A stretch of 64,000 nt of DNA from NCBI GenBank assembly GCA_012932865.1, contig SAXG01000023.1, positions 561,559 through 625,558 on the forward strand, written 5' to 3'. A model generated the notes under the pieces. It was given only the letters and a program-made list of their open reading frames with translations, was not told the DNA's origin and did no database searches. The first letter of the stretch is position 1. Each line of letters opens with the position of its first letter. The DNA comes from Amylostereum areolatum (Eukaryota > Basidiomycota > Agaricomycetes > Russulales > Stereaceae). Below, in pieces: positions 11,072-23,500 of the stretch. Both the position numbers and the translations under genes were made by a program.

Positions 11072-11749
11072 TTACTGTCCCCGCCGTGAGAAATGGGCGT
11101 CAGAGAGAGCGGGGGGCGGCGACGCACGGATGAGTTGGTCCATCGCGGACGCGGCCTCGGTCTTGACTTCCAAGCATGCGTGCGTGGACATGCGAAGGAC
11201 GAAGAAGTATCGCCTGTGGGGGTGGAACTTGGCGACGGGGACTTTCTGGACATCGTCTGCCCGTACGAGCTATCGTGGCACGATCTCGTGTAAGGAGCTG
11301 GGTTGGCAGGCGAGAACGCAGCATGGGCTGACCTGCAGACGACGGTTGTGACTCTTCCACCTGTACTCGGTGCCTTCGGTCGCGGTCCACGATCCTCCGC
11401 TAATGTTATACCAGGTCAGTCATCCGTTCCTCCCGTAGGAAAAAAGCACGCAGGCCCACCGGGCGTCCGCATCCCACCTCAACACCTCGTCCTGCGACAC
11501 CCAACTCCCATGCTCGCCCCCTACACGCACGCGCACCTCCTTCCCCGGGACCCTCTCAATCTCTGCGACCAGGTCCATCTGACGGGCCTCCTTGTCCAGC
11601 TTCAGAATCTTGGTGATGTGCGGGTGCCAAAAGCGGGTGACGACCTCGTAGTAGATGGTGTCGTCGTGGACGGAGATGGTAGTGTTGCGCAGGCTGTTGG
11701 TGGTGAAGACGAGCTTGTGAGCCGGGTCGGTTTTGCGCGGGGGCGGCAT
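11072..11749 (-). CDS. DUF6593-type protein, 184 aa
   Basis: Three exons on the minus strand (11749-11460, 11399-11333, 11269-11072) join into 185 codons. Landmarks are LVFTTNSLRNTTISVHDDTI, YYEVVTRFWHPHITKILKLD, SWTATEGTEYRWKSHNRRLQ and YFFVLRMSTHACLEVK. They fit the DUF6593 family, a small beta-rich group abundant in Basidiomycota with no established biochemical role. The first intron uses donor GTGGGC, chosen because it alone restores the frame of the second exon. No signal peptide or membrane segment is seen, so a soluble cytoplasmic or nuclear protein is likely. Confidence 0.78.
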
Positions 11750-12403
11750 TCGGATGGCGGTGGTGCTGGGAAGGGGAGTGGAAGGAAGAGGAAATTGGTG
11801 AATGGCCTACGAACGGGGACGGCAGCTTATAAGTCGCCTGCGGTCGATGGGGTACCGAGGAGGCGGGCCAGATACGCCATGGAGGAAGGCTATCGACGCT
11901 CCTGTACAGCAACTTCGGAGTGTTGAGTAATTCTCCCAGGGTGGCCACCGGCCCAAGCCAATATTCCGGAGCCGCGGGCGCAGGGTGGGCAAGTGCACGT
12001 CAACTTGTAGTTTTTTCCAGAGCTGCGCGAGAAATTCAGACAGGTGGGGTGGGCGGTATGGCACCGGAAGGGGTGTGAACTTTCCATTGGATTCGTCGCG
12101 GATTGTGGGAGCACCAGGGTACCGCCGGATAAGTAGAATGCACCGAGGAGGCGGACACACAGACTTCGGACAGTATGCAGCCACCGTTTCCTCTCTATTC
12201 CCTGCCGTCGAAGTCTGGCGAGCGGGCAATGGTAGACCTTAATTGATAAGCGAGCATGGAATCGCACTGAAATTCCTAGAGGTGCACTGAGGCTTCCCCA
12301 ACTGTCTCGTATTAAGAAGGTGCTGCACGTCAGTGTAGAGTCTATAAGCATCGACGTCAGTGGATAGGTTATACGTGTGCGAGCAACCATACATTACTGT
12401 GGT
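11750..12403. other. Intergenic region, no gene seen
   Basis: This 650-bp interval is the upstream region of the DUF6593-type gene and the downstream region of the MICOS gene, both on the minus strand. No convincing exon was found. Confidence 0.5.
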
Positions 12404-13373
12404 CTATACGATGCGCTTGACCTCTTCCACCTTCTCCTTCACCTTTTCCTGCGTCGGCTGGACGGCCTTTTCTGCTTCGTGGACTATACCGTGTACCTTC
12501 TCCACAGCCTCGACCTTCGCCTCATGCACAAGGACCTTTCCCTTCCCCAGCGCCTCCTCCACCTTCAAGCCCGTTGCCTCTTGAATCCGGTGAACGATGC
12601 TCCCGACGCCATCCTCCAGCTTCTCCTTCCCGCCCCGAGTCGCCTCCTTCAGTCGCTCCCATGCCATCGCCGAATGCGCCTTCGCAATCTCGTGTTTCTC
12701 CGCGACGGCGGGGAAGTGTTTGTCCTCGAGCGACCCGAGGTACGCGGCAAGGTTGTGCGAAGTCTTCGGGAGGAAGTAGTCCAGGGAGAAGAAGAAGAGG
12801 GCAGGGGGAAGAGCGAGGCGGGTCAGGATGAAGCGATTGCGAGCAAAGATGGAGCCCGTCAGGGAGGCGACTCCGACGTAGAGGAGGCCGGGTGTGAGGG
12901 ATTCGTCGCGTGAAATGATAGATTTGACACGCGCTGTTATAGCCATCGTGAACACTAGATTCGCGGGGACGGAAAGCAGAGGAAGAGCAGGAGACATACC
13001 TTCAACCGCGTGCTCAATCCCTATCCACTTGGAAACCACGCCCTGCACCTGTGCGTGCGCCTCGTTGAACGTGCCCGTCGCAGACCTCCGTACGGCGCCG
13101 ATCTGCTTTTCTAGCTCGGAAGGTGAATCGATGACAATAATGTCCTGGTCGGGCGCAGGATATATAGGGAGCTTTACAGCGTGGAATACAGAAGTCAGCA
13201 TGGGTGTACGAAGACAGAACGCCGAAACCGACCTTGCTTCGTGTTGGTTCATGGAAAGCGCCTGCCGCTGCAACGGCCGCAAGGAGCGTTCTCCGTGGCT
13301 AAATAGATTATTATAGTGCCATTCCAGAGCTGGACCAACGATTTGTGCTCACCGCTATCCGCGTCCACGACAT
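12404..13373 (-). CDS. MICOS complex subunit, MIC26/MIC27 (apolipoprotein O-like), 262 aa
   Basis: Four exons (13373-13353, 13298-13233, 13171-13000, 12933-12404) sum to 263 codons. The N terminus is basic and hydrophobic (MSWTRIAPRRTLLAAVAAAG), as expected of a mitochondrial import signal or anchor. It is followed by KLPIYPAP and SPSELEKQIGAVRR, typical of the ApoO family. Two membrane segments lie around LTPGLLYVGVASLTGSIFA and LPPALFFFSLDYFLPKT. The C terminus is a long Glu/Lys amphipathic region. In this family the protein sits in the mitochondrial inner membrane and helps form cristae junctions. The first exon is only seven codons, so its start depends on the splice model. MIC26 and MIC27 cannot be told apart here. 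Confidence 0.85.
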
Positions 13374-13688
13374 GGTCTAAGTCTTGTGCAGGTTGTCGGA
13401 GTCGGTCGGACCAGCGCGGACGTGCTTCAGGAAATTCCCACGCATGTGATTGACCAATATTGTTCGACTGCATGAAATTTCTCAGTGGGTACAGCAAGCA
13501 GCCACTCCACATGCCCGGGAATTTATGAATGAAATATGTAAGGATGTAAGCAATTAACTTCGAAGAGAAAAGGTGAAAGCCAACGGATTGCAGATATCGG
13601 TGGTCACCGGTCCATGCTGTGGTGAAGTACTTATACACGGATCGTTTCGTGGAGTCCATTGTTCGAGAGGTCTCAAGCCCGTAACGTT

Positions 13689-14806
13689 TTACTTTGGAAC
13701 CTCAGACCACCTTGCCAATACTTCCTCAGCGAAGGACTGTGCGAGCACGACCCGGTGCACATCACTCGTCAGGTGCACATCGTCTTGCCATATCGTGCCT
13801 CCCGCGTGGGCGACGTCGGCTTCTGTGAAATGGCGGACTTGCCTTGTTAAACAATCTGAGCCTACTGAGTCGTCCTCTTCCTCGTCGTTGCTGTCTGAAT
13901 CTGCGGAGGTGTCTGAGCTCCGTGTCTCGCTGTCTTCGTCTAGTCCTTCTTTATGCCGTGTGTGGATGTACGTTGCTGGTTTGTCCAAGAACTTGTCCAC
14001 CGCAGCGTGCACACGCCACACTATGAAGTCTGCTTGCGCGGACTCCGTCGCCCATGTCGCGAGGACGGAGCACAGAAGGGTGTTCCACGAGGCAACACGT
14101 GTGGTCAAAGAGGATCGGTCGGCGAAAGCTCCAGGCGCGCGTCCCATCGGCGGCACATCCGCAAACACGAATCGACGCGCTCGCGCTTTGGTATACAACG
14201 CATGCGCCGCGTCCGTTATAGACTCCAAGGCTTCTTCGTATTTCTCATCTGAGGACCTGGAGAATCCAACGTCGTTGATGCCAATAAATATCACTATGGA
14301 TATACGTGAGTCGACGAGTCGTCAAAGAGAGCAAAAGAACATACCATACACCGTATCCTGTGTCTTGTCCTGTTTCGACGAGAGGGATGCGCTGACCTGC
14401 GCGCCGAGGTCGTCCTCCGCCGTCGCGCCAGGGACGGCATAGTTGGCAATGGCGATATCTGGATGTGTGCGAGCGAGGTGATGGGGCTAGCAACGCATAA
14501 GCACAGGCAGATGTTGCAAGGCATTGAGCAAAGGAAAGGAAAGGATGTTGAAGATCGAAACGGTGAAACGGTGAAACGGCGAAAACCCGTGATATCTTCG
14601 AAAGTGCTAGACTGACAAGCAAACTGCAGGAGCGCGTACCCAAGTCAATGAGCTCCGATCAGGCGCGCTATACGAGTCGCCGCTGGTGCCATCCTATCAG
14701 TGGTACGAATTGAGGCAGAGAAATTGGGGGCGTACAAGATGGCGAGTTTCTTCACGCCGGTCTTAGTAGACGCTGCGGGCTTGTGCGACGCTGCGGGCTT
14801 GTGCAT
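13689..14806 (-). CDS. SGNH/GDSL esterase (CE16-like), 286 aa
   Basis: Four exons (14806-14736, 14682-14640, 14486-14345, 14293-13689) sum to 287 codons. Block I is GDSY with the nucleophile Ser at residue 27. Block III is IFIGINDVG, supplying Asn. The C-terminal DDVHLT provides the Asp-x-x-His pair. ANYAVPGATAEDDL between blocks is also typical. An acidic Ser/Asp insert (ETRSSDTSADSDSNDEEEDD) precedes the last block. The N terminus begins with a short HKPAAS repeat and has no clear signal peptide, so the enzyme is probably intracellular. Intron 2 (14487-14639) is unusually long and holds three copies of a 9-bp GTGAAACGG-like repeat. The substrate is unknown; ester hydrolysis follows from the fold. 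Confidence 0.85.
14557..14585 (+). repeat. Short 9-bp tandem repeat in an intron
   Basis: Three near-identical GAAACGGTG-type units occur inside intron 2 of the GDSL esterase gene. Confidence 0.75.
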
Positions 14807-15085
14807 GCAGAGTCAGCTTTTGCTGAGGAATTTTGTTTGGTCTACACCGCCCCTCACGAGTTTGGTGTGCCTTTCCGATGGATGGACGTCACCGGCTTTG
14901 CGCTTCATGCTGGTAAGAGTAAGACTCAAGAGGACAACTCGCGCGGTCAGAGGCAAGTACTTAGTATTCGTGACGTCATTCTTTGGGCACTTTACACTGC
15001 AAACCTGGGGTCATTAACCCTGCGTATGCAAATGATATTCATCGGATATGTCTGGGGAAGGTATGGTAGCATTATGTCCTGTATG

Positions 15086-16268
15086 CTACGGGATCAGGCT
15101 GGTCTCGAGGAAACGGTCTGTTGTAACGTCCTGGTCATACCCTAGTATGCATTCGGGAAGGTATTCCCACCAGTCGCTCATATCAGTAGCCTGGCGCGTT
15201 GACGTGGCCTTCAGCATCTCCCAATACTCGGGATAAAAACCGCCCATTTCCCAGTCGACCAGGCCCAACTGCCAGGCGCCACTGGCGTCCAGCCAGGTTA
15301 TGATGTTCCTCGGGTTCAGGTCACCGTGTGTGAGTACGATGCGATGGTCCGTCTGAAGCATCGAAGCGACCCACGTCTTGAACGCCTGGGAGGCGCGCGG
15401 CGTCCCAGAGTGGACGAGAAAGTAGTTGAAGCCATGCTCGTCGAAGATGGGGGTGGTGCTTATGCGGATGTGTCTGCGCGCATCCTTGCATATATGGCGT
15501 TCTGACAGTGAACCCAGCGGCGCGCCACTTGGCAGCTCGATCTTCCGCAGCTCTTGTAACATCGAGTTGAGCAGGTCGCGGACGTCCTTTTTTCGAAGTT
15601 ATCCATGGACGGCCAACGCACTTCCAACGTCTCCCCGGGCAGGCGTTGTAAGAACATGCAGACAAATGGTCCGGCTGTCATGAGCCCTAGAGGGCGAGGA
15701 GCAACGATTGTCGTGGTATTCTCGGTCAAATATTCGAGAAGCGATATTTCATCTGTATCAAGAGCATGTCCCATTTTGACGACAACGGTATCGCCCAATG
15801 GCGCTATCACCCTCAAGCCATTAAGCGCGAGTGGGGGTGTTGATTTGAGATGGCACAGCAGTGCTTGTGCGACGTCCGCCGGAGATTGTCTGTTGCAATC
15901 CAAACGAAGAGCGACGAGGACTTCGGAGTGTAGTGGGGATTGTATTGTGACATGATGAGGAATGGCACCAGAGAAGGAAGGAGGAGGTACAGGTGGCGTC
16001 TCGATGGACAGGGACGACTTGACGGTGGGCACACAGTCATGGGCATTTTCCCTCGCTGAAAAGAAGTTGTTGTAAGAGACGCTCGCAAATCTACCATACT
16101 GTAGAGCGCACCTTCCCGTCTGGAATGTCGGTTGTCTGCCTGTGAACGAAATTGAGGATATGTCGTATAGAGTTTGTGTAATGTTCTCTCGAGGTCACCT
16201 CCAGGATTCGCTTCGAGGGCTTTTTTGAAGGCATTCAGGGTAGACATGTTGAGCTTGCGGTAGTCCAT
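15086..16268 (-). pseudogene. Aminoglycoside phosphotransferase-fold (APH) protein, frame broken
   Basis: Exon 1 is 16268-16112; the second runs from 16055 downward. Kinase-fold hallmarks are present: VVVKMG (ATP-binding Lys), the catalytic loop LTHGDLNPRNIITW and the metal-binding LVDWEMGG. The frame breaks at a run of six T on the plus strand (15588-15593): upstream reads PSMDNFEK, while the continuation VRDLLNSMLQELRKIELP lies in another frame. One extra base in the run would join them, and no plausible intron spans the site. This is either a homopolymer error or a real one-base deletion. Many fungal paralogues of this family exist and their substrates are unknown; antibiotic resistance should not be assumed. 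Confidence 0.8.
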
Positions 16269-16501
16269 CGTCGACCATGATTAGACGAACAAAGAGCAGT
16301 CTTATTTAAAACCAAAGTAGGCCGTCGATCGTCAGTAGTAGGTAAGAGTGACAGGCAAAGTGAGTCACAGTCCTCAGAAAACTCCCACGCACGTGATCCC
16401 CAGTTCGAGCGGTTCCGTCGCGTCGCGCTGCCACTCCTGTTTTGACTCCCGTGTATCTCTCTTCGGCTCTCGCGCATGCGGATTCACTGTCGACCTTTGC
16501 C

Positions 16502-18939
16502 ATGTCTTTCTCGAGCTCAGACGAGTTCGACACCTACGATCTTTCAGAGTTCACACCGGACGACTTCGCTACCATCGACGCTTGCCTTACCTCTTCAGCA
16601 CCGGTGCTTAACCCTCGTTTGCTCACACCCCCTATCACGCCCCCACTTATCGAGGAGAAGACTCTACAACGCACAGATACCTTCCCCGTCATTGGTGGTG
16701 CAAGCGTTTCCGTCCAAGTAGAACGCGCTGCTGACACTCCTTATGTTGGTCTCAAGGCTTCGCGGAGCGCAGGACTATCAACTGCGAGCGGAAGTTCTCG
16801 TACGGGGGGTAAGCGGGCCAACACCTTGGTAGGAAAAAGAGGGTCTTCTACACCGGCCGTCAGTCCCTTCCAGCAGTTTCGTAGATGGAGGAAGACGTTA
16901 AGCGTTTCCGATTTAGTGGGCCCTTCGTGGTATGTGATTTACACGTATGCTCTTATCTAGAATGGAATGAGAACAAGCTGCCTTTTCGTCGAATTCAAGG
17001 TGTGAGGTGCAGTTTGATTATGGCCTAAGACAGGGAAGGGCTCGCAAGCTAGAGGATCGACCTGCGTCCTTCGTTACCGCCCAGGGCAAGGTTATCGAGG
17101 TGGAGAAGAATACTGCAGTCCAAAACGACAAGGTCACGAAGAGTGGCAGGGTACTTTGACCGTCGCCAGCTCTGTCTGTGCTTGTCTGACAATTTAACAG
17201 TCCGTTCATAAGAAGCTCGAGAAACAAATTCGCCCAGAGGAGCTTGTCGTGGAAACAACAACTGATGAAGAGCGGTGGGCTTTGCGGTGCGTTCCATTCT
17301 GTCTTCTGTTTCCCCATCGTCTAAGCAATGATTTTCTTCAGCTTGGTCAACATGATAGCCAGTCTGGACTGTCTTATGAACCTCGGCGTTTGTGTGAGTG
17401 GCCATTCTTACCGCCGGAATATAAGCTCATTCATATCTACAGCGCGAAATGCCAGTCTTTGGACTTGTAAAGAACCAAATAATCATTGGTATCATCGTGA
17501 GTTGGGTACTGTATCTTTGGTGTCCGCAATGTAACGTCTTCCGTCAGGACGAAATCGTGCGGGACTCTAAAACGGATGCAGAAGACGACTCACCCGTCAA
17601 TAAATCTGGCAAGCGTCCCACATCGTCCACTCACCAGACCCCGAAGAAAGTGAAAAAGCGACGTACACCGTCACCGATCTCACCAAAGCTCCCCTCATTC
17701 GGGGTTTACCCTCTCAAGCGCCCCGTTACCCCACAACCCAAGAACCATATACTCCATGTCTCGGACACCAAGACTCGTCGCAATCGTGGTCTTCCCTCCC
17801 ACGACGACGCCCTAGGGTCCCGATTGCAGCTCATGCTATATCACCGTCTCCTCTCTGGCCTTCTCTCTCCTGATTTCGACTTCAACACTATCTGGGAAAA
17901 GCTCCAGATTGACAGGTTCCGCCGACTGTCGGACAAATTCTTGAAGCAGGCCGGTCTAAGGACCACCCCATCGAAGGACATTGACATAGACATTGACGTC
18001 GGATTTCCACAATGTCTGGACGATCTTGTAGACGTCTGGCATACATCGCGCGATATGCTCAATGTCAGCCATGTTGACCCACGATTGGAGATTGTTTATC
18101 GTTCACAGCCCGGGTCCGGTTGGAGGGGTGAAGACAAAGATCCGGATGAACCTGCACGGGACATCCCTGGCGTGGAGCGGGCGATAGACGCGAGTTTACG
18201 AGGACATGATGTGGAGTTGCAGCGCGCGATTGAGGCGAGTCTTCTGGAAAGCGGAGTTGGGAGAACTTTGGTGGAATCTTCGCGTGAAGAGACGAGCATG
18301 ATGGGTGTTGGCATCGATGCTTTCATGCCTCCGTTAGGAGGAGAAGCACTTGGGTCAAGGGGCGACATAGCGTGGGCCGCACAAGGGAATTCGTTGGAGG
18401 AAGCAATCCCCGAAGTCGTGGAAGCTGTGGTTGAGGCTATCGAGCAGGAGGGCGGCGGCGAACGTATGTATTACGCTCTCTTACTCGGCTCATGAACTGA
18501 TCAGAATTCGTTCATTTAGGTGCGGTGGGCATCGTCGGGAAGCCCGAGGAGCCGACCGTTTTGGAGGACAAATCTGCAAGCTCAGAGAAGGATGATAACG
18601 ATGTTAGCTTACGCATCATCGGGCGTACGAACTTCTCCATGGACGATCACATTCTGGACGACTACCTACAGAAGGTTCTATCCTGGTGGCATGGTTCTCG
18701 GCTCCCGACTGGTGTGGACGAAGAACATATCATGCGGTGTAAGTAAGTACATTCCTTCTGATCGGTTAATGGAATGGGAATCTGATTGTCACCGCACGAG
18801 CAGCTCGTGTGAATATCGTGAGGGGTGTGAGTGGAGGGAAAAGAAGGCGAAGGAGGTATCAGGACGGTCGGGGGGTATCCGAGAGGAGCCCGAGAGTCGT
18901 ACTTTGGAAAGTGTGGACGCGGTCAGCGGTATGTTTTGA
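16502..18939 (+). CDS. EXO5: Exonuclease V (EXO5/DEM1 family), 681 aa
   Basis: Eight exons: 16502-16929, 17000-17150, 17201-17286, 17342-17393, 17443-17496, 17548-18463, 18520-18742 and 18804-18939. The N terminus (DEFDTYDLSEFTPDDFATID) and WCEVQFDYGLRQGRARKLED are family signatures. REMPVFGLVKNQIIIGIIDE supplies the RecB-type nuclease core with its catalytic Asp. Near the C terminus MRC, NSC and EGC give cysteines expected to ligate the iron-sulfur cluster. The family degrades single-stranded DNA, in mitochondria of yeast and in nuclear crosslink repair in animals. A region at about residues 465-495 carries two ubiquitin-interacting-like motifs (VERAIDASL and LQRAIEASL). A basic KKVKKRR stretch near residue 300 could be a nuclear signal. 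Confidence 0.9.
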
Positions 18940-19306
18940 CCTGGGTTGCAATCTCACCTATCTATCCTGGACACACGGGTGGCACACCCTCAGTACTGGT
19001 TTCCACGCGCATTTGTATCTGTATTATCTGTATCGTTATTTTGTTTTCCTGGCATCCTCACCCGTTCAGCGTCTCAACGCGGCCGAAAGAGGGATACACG
19101 TTGTAGGGTTGTCGCAATGCCAAGATGTTCTACCGAGCAGGAGGTATTAGGCGCTGCGGCACGGTCGGCTGTACAGAATCAAAGGATCATGTTGCTCTCT
19201 ACTTCAACTTTCTCTGTTCACCTTTACCTTCTCGATCGCCTCCCATCCTCTCTTTTCTCTCCCGCCTCCTCCCGTTTGCCACCTTGATTGTACATTTACC
19301 AAAACC

Positions 19307-20368
19307 ATGGATGGCTGGCAGGACCGCCTACACACCTCCTTCATCGGACAACATGTGCTCGTAACCGGCATCCAGCTCTCGTCGTTCGGCAGCTTCTGCT
19401 CAGCAGCGCTGGTCACTATGGCCATCTGTCTCGCGGAACGGTATGCCCCCGCATGTCTTTTGTCTTTGGGGTGTCCTGCTGACTTCGAAGCTAGAATGCT
19501 ATCACTCGCCATGGCGCGCCAGTGGACGCCCATTCGTTCGGTTCGCCGATCACGCTTACAAACAGCGCTATGGAGGAGCGCACTGCACTGGATAGCGACC
19601 TTTCTAAGACTGTAAGTGGGTTATAATTGTGCTTTTCGATACACGAGGTTGCTGACCGCGTTACTTGAATACAGGATATACATGCTTATAGCCATGACAT
19701 TTCACCTTGGGTACGAAACTTGTTACTCTCCAAGCCGTAGCTCAGCGGACTGACCGATCATTTGGGATCACCGTAGGCTGATTATCACCATCGTGCGTAT
19801 CTTGTGCTCGTGTCCGCTATATAGCAATACGACTAACCTAGCTCACCTTCCGACACGACAGGCCACTTCATTATCCGCCGGCCAGTTCGTCATCGAATAC
19901 CTGGAACTCCCAGAGACGCCGCGCAATCCCGACAAACAGTACGCTCGCTCTTGTCGCTATCCCCGTTCTGCCTCTTACTTATATGTTAGCTCATACCCTC
20001 TCCATGAGCCTCTCTTATCATCTCCTACCCCTTCTCCGTCCGACAAGTCCCTTCAATATCAACGTCATTCTACCTCTCGTCCACGCGCGAAATCAAAAAC
20101 CAAACCTACGGATATTTTCATCCACCCGAACGACTCAAATATCGCGCGGGCGGATGCGGCAGCGGTCGAGCTCGGGCTTCACGGGTCGACGGAGCGCGTG
20201 AAGGCGCATGTATATCCAAGCGTTGAAGATGACGACGAAAACGCCGGATGGACTCCGGGGAAAGGGAGAAACGCGGCGAGGGAGTTGTTAGGAAGCCATT
20301 CACGCGCGCACGAGAGCAGACACGATCTGTTTGGGGTGGGAGAAAACGATAGCGACGATGAAGTTTGA
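19307..20368 (+). CDS. CTR-type copper transporter-like membrane protein, about 252-269 aa
   Basis: Exons 19307-19440, 19495-19611, 19675-19710, 19777-19792 (16 nt) and 19862-20368. Three membrane segments are visible: SSFGSFCSAALVTMAICLAE, IYMLIAMTFHLGLIITI and ATSLSAGQFVIEYLEL. The MLIAM in the second fits the MxxxM motif that lines the CTR pore, and TM3 carries a small-residue SLSAG pattern. The N terminus lacks the Met-rich clusters of high-affinity importers, so a vacuolar or lower-affinity CTR2-like role is possible (inference). A stretch at 19939-19990 may be a further 51-nt intron; it is in frame either way. The tail is acidic and probably cytosolic. Confidence 0.7.
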
Positions 20369-20554
20369 TGTTCGACGATCCAATTCGTCGAGCCCTGTAA
20401 ATACAACCAGGATCTTATAGTACATAGTTAGAGTGTTTCTTGTCATCTTTGCAGCGATCGTAATTCTTAATCGTTGACGGAGGGTGAACCTCGTATTTGC
20501 ATACCGCGTCGACGATTTCATACATACATGCATGTCAGTCTGTAACGGAACGGA

Positions 20555-23500
20555 TCACTTCGGCGTTAGCCCATCTCCAGCCAAGAGGGCAAGCATGGCT
20601 TTGACGATGGGGTTGTTTTTGCCCACATTCAGCACGCTGCCTGACTCGACCGAACGCATGAGCTGAGCATCCAACAGACGGCTGTTGATATGCGTGAGCC
20701 GCCTACGGTCACGAATCCTTACGTGTAGAACGTACCGCAACTGTTGCACAAGGATGCCGATACGGGGCCATGCTTTGAGCTTGATTCGTCCTTCGCGACC
20801 GCCGATGGTCAACCCACCTCCGATGTGATTCACGGAAATGTGTCCACCGAAAAGGAGAAGCGCGTAGAGCGGCACCTATCCCAAGTCAGCCTTGACTCCG
20901 AAAGATAGTAGAGTAAAGGAAAACACACCTCAGTCACGTCCCGGAGGAAGACCTTGCCCGTCGCGACCCTCAAAAAAGACACCACGATCCCGCTTTGCCA
21001 GCTCGACTCGCGAAATAGGACGCTCGCAGGATGGATCCAAACCCGTTCCCCTTTCATGTCGTTGACGCGATACTCCTTGGCCGTGTTCTCGCGCTGCACG
21101 GTTCCCGCGGCAGTCTGATCAAACTTGAGTGCACCGCGAGGGAGGGCGATGCGCGAGACGCGAGGGTAAAGCGAGGCGAGGATAACAGCTTTGAGTAGTG
21201 GTGTCGAGGCGCTGTGTGTATTGAGACTGGGTGTGGAAGGCTTGGAGGAGGAGGGGACGAGGCCTATAGAGGAGATTGCAGCGAAGAGATCTTGACGCAG
21301 TGCGCTGACGTCCCGAATGGTAGATGCGGAAATGAAGTTCTGTACATGCAATCAGACATTGTGCAGTGGAAGAGCAGATAACATTTTACCTCCTCGCAGA
21401 AATTCTTGACGAACCCTGCGGTTCTTCCCTCACCGCGTAGACGTAGACACTCATCGTATGCATGAACATCCGTGAGCAGATCACTCTTCTCCGTAGCAAA
21501 ATTGGCTCTAGCCCTGTACTCCGAGGTTATTTCCGTCCTCAATCTTTGTACTAGCTACACAAAGATGGCGTACTTTGTAGCCTCATCGCGTTTATCCATC
21601 GGGTTGAGGAAGACGGGCTTCGAGGAGAGACAAGCAGCGACCGTGAGAATCGGATCGAGGCATTGGAATATTGTCGCGAGGATCAGCATCTATACCAATA
21701 TTGTTTAGCCAGTCGGCCTTCTGCGTATAAGACTACAGACCTTTCCGAGCCTCAGATCGAGAGGAAGCACGGCCATGTGCCGACCAAGAGCTGTCAATTG
21801 GCCTTCTTCATCAATGGCACCGAGCTCTTCGAGGACCGACAACGCCTTATCCATAGCGGCTACCTCTGGAGGGTCTATAGCGCGGCCAAGGAATTCCTGC
21901 TCCCTTCGTCAGTACACGATCAACAAGAAGAGAATTGGGCGAACCTTGACGTCCTCAGTCTCACGCGTCGACTTGACCGTCAATGCAATGCTTTCCAGTG
22001 GAACACGTTGGATTTCTGGCTTTGGAAATGGAAACATCTTGCGCTCCTGTGCGCGGGTGTAAATTTTGTAGCATATCCCGGGCTGCGTCCTTCCAGCGCG
22101 TCCTCTGCGCTGTCTGGCTGCAGCCCGGGTCACCCAAGTTTCCTCAAGCTTAGTGAGTCCGGTCTGGGGATCATACTGCGTTTCTTTGACCTTGCCGGCA
22201 TCGACTACGTAAACAATGTCATCGATGGTAATGGAGGTCTGTGTGCATGGTAAGTAGGGATTGTAAAGGGGGAGGACTCTGGTAAGTACCTCGGCGACGT
22301 TAGTGGCAACGACGATCTTCCAGTTATGGACAGTCCCGAATACTGCGCGCTGCTCCTCGCTCGAGAGGTTGGCGTGGAGAGGGAAGATGGTGACGCCACT
22401 GGACGACAGTGTAGACTTCAGCGACTCGACGCACTGTCGAATCTCTTGGACACCAGGAAGGAAGATCAGAATTCCTCCTCGAGCCTTTGCTTTGGAGATG
22501 ATGTGATTGACAGCAGCAGTCACCAGCTGGTTTGGATATCAGGATTGAAAAAGAATTTATTCGTAACGAGGTGCGAACCTGGTAGTCTATCCTGTCGGCT
22601 CGGCTGATTGCCTTCAACGCCGACGCCGTTCTTTCGTCGATTCCCGCACTAGTGAGCTCGCTGCCGAGGTCATCGTCCCGTTTTCTCCCACCCTGCTTAG
22701 ACATTGTGGGTCGATAATCTATTTCTGAGAATATATCCTCCAGGTACCTGTGCACAATGTCAGCTACGGAGTGATAAGCCGGACGAATTTGCTTCTCGCC
22801 TGTCTTGGACTGGGTGTGTGAATCCAGGGATGCTGAGCAGCGGTGCCCCGTCGAAATACTTGATGAAAGTTTCATGATTAATCGTGGCTGACATCAGTAT
22901 GACCTTCAGGGTTGGGTGGTGCGCTAGGAGCTCCTTGAGCTCCAGTAGTAGGAAGTCGCCGTCAACGGAGCGCTCGTGCACCTTTGTACATGAAGATCAA
23001 AAAATTGCAAGAAAGGCAGGGGAAACTCGTGTACCTCGTCAACAATAACATGAGTAACATCCCCGAGGCTGTCTCCAGTACTGAGTCTGCGGAGAACTAC
23101 ACCGGTCGTGCAAAAGAGCAACTTTGTCTTCTCCGTTTGTTTGCTTTCACCGCGGATGGTGTATCCCACGGAACCGTCAGAGCACCTCTCTGCAGAGACA
23201 CGCGCTGCTACTGATATAGCAGATATACGACGGGGTTGAGTGACTAGGATGTTGGCACCAGCACCCTGTTTTCCCAAAATCAAAGAGTCCAATATGAACT
23301 GGGGCACTGTGCTTATCCGTTGAGCAGGCTTAACAGAACGACATGTAATGGCACGCACACTGAGTGGTCTTCCCAGAGCCTGGCAAATCGATGTTAAAGA
23401 TAGTACAGCAACAGAATGAAAACAATACCTGTCTCTCCAACCACAACCACTACACGTGATTGTTCTAAAAGTCGCAAGAATTCATCTTTCGATGAAAAAG

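Noticed and set aside
15086..16268. Antibiotic-resistance gene
   Set aside because: The APH fold is widespread in fungal proteins of unrelated function, and nothing here points to aminoglycoside substrates.
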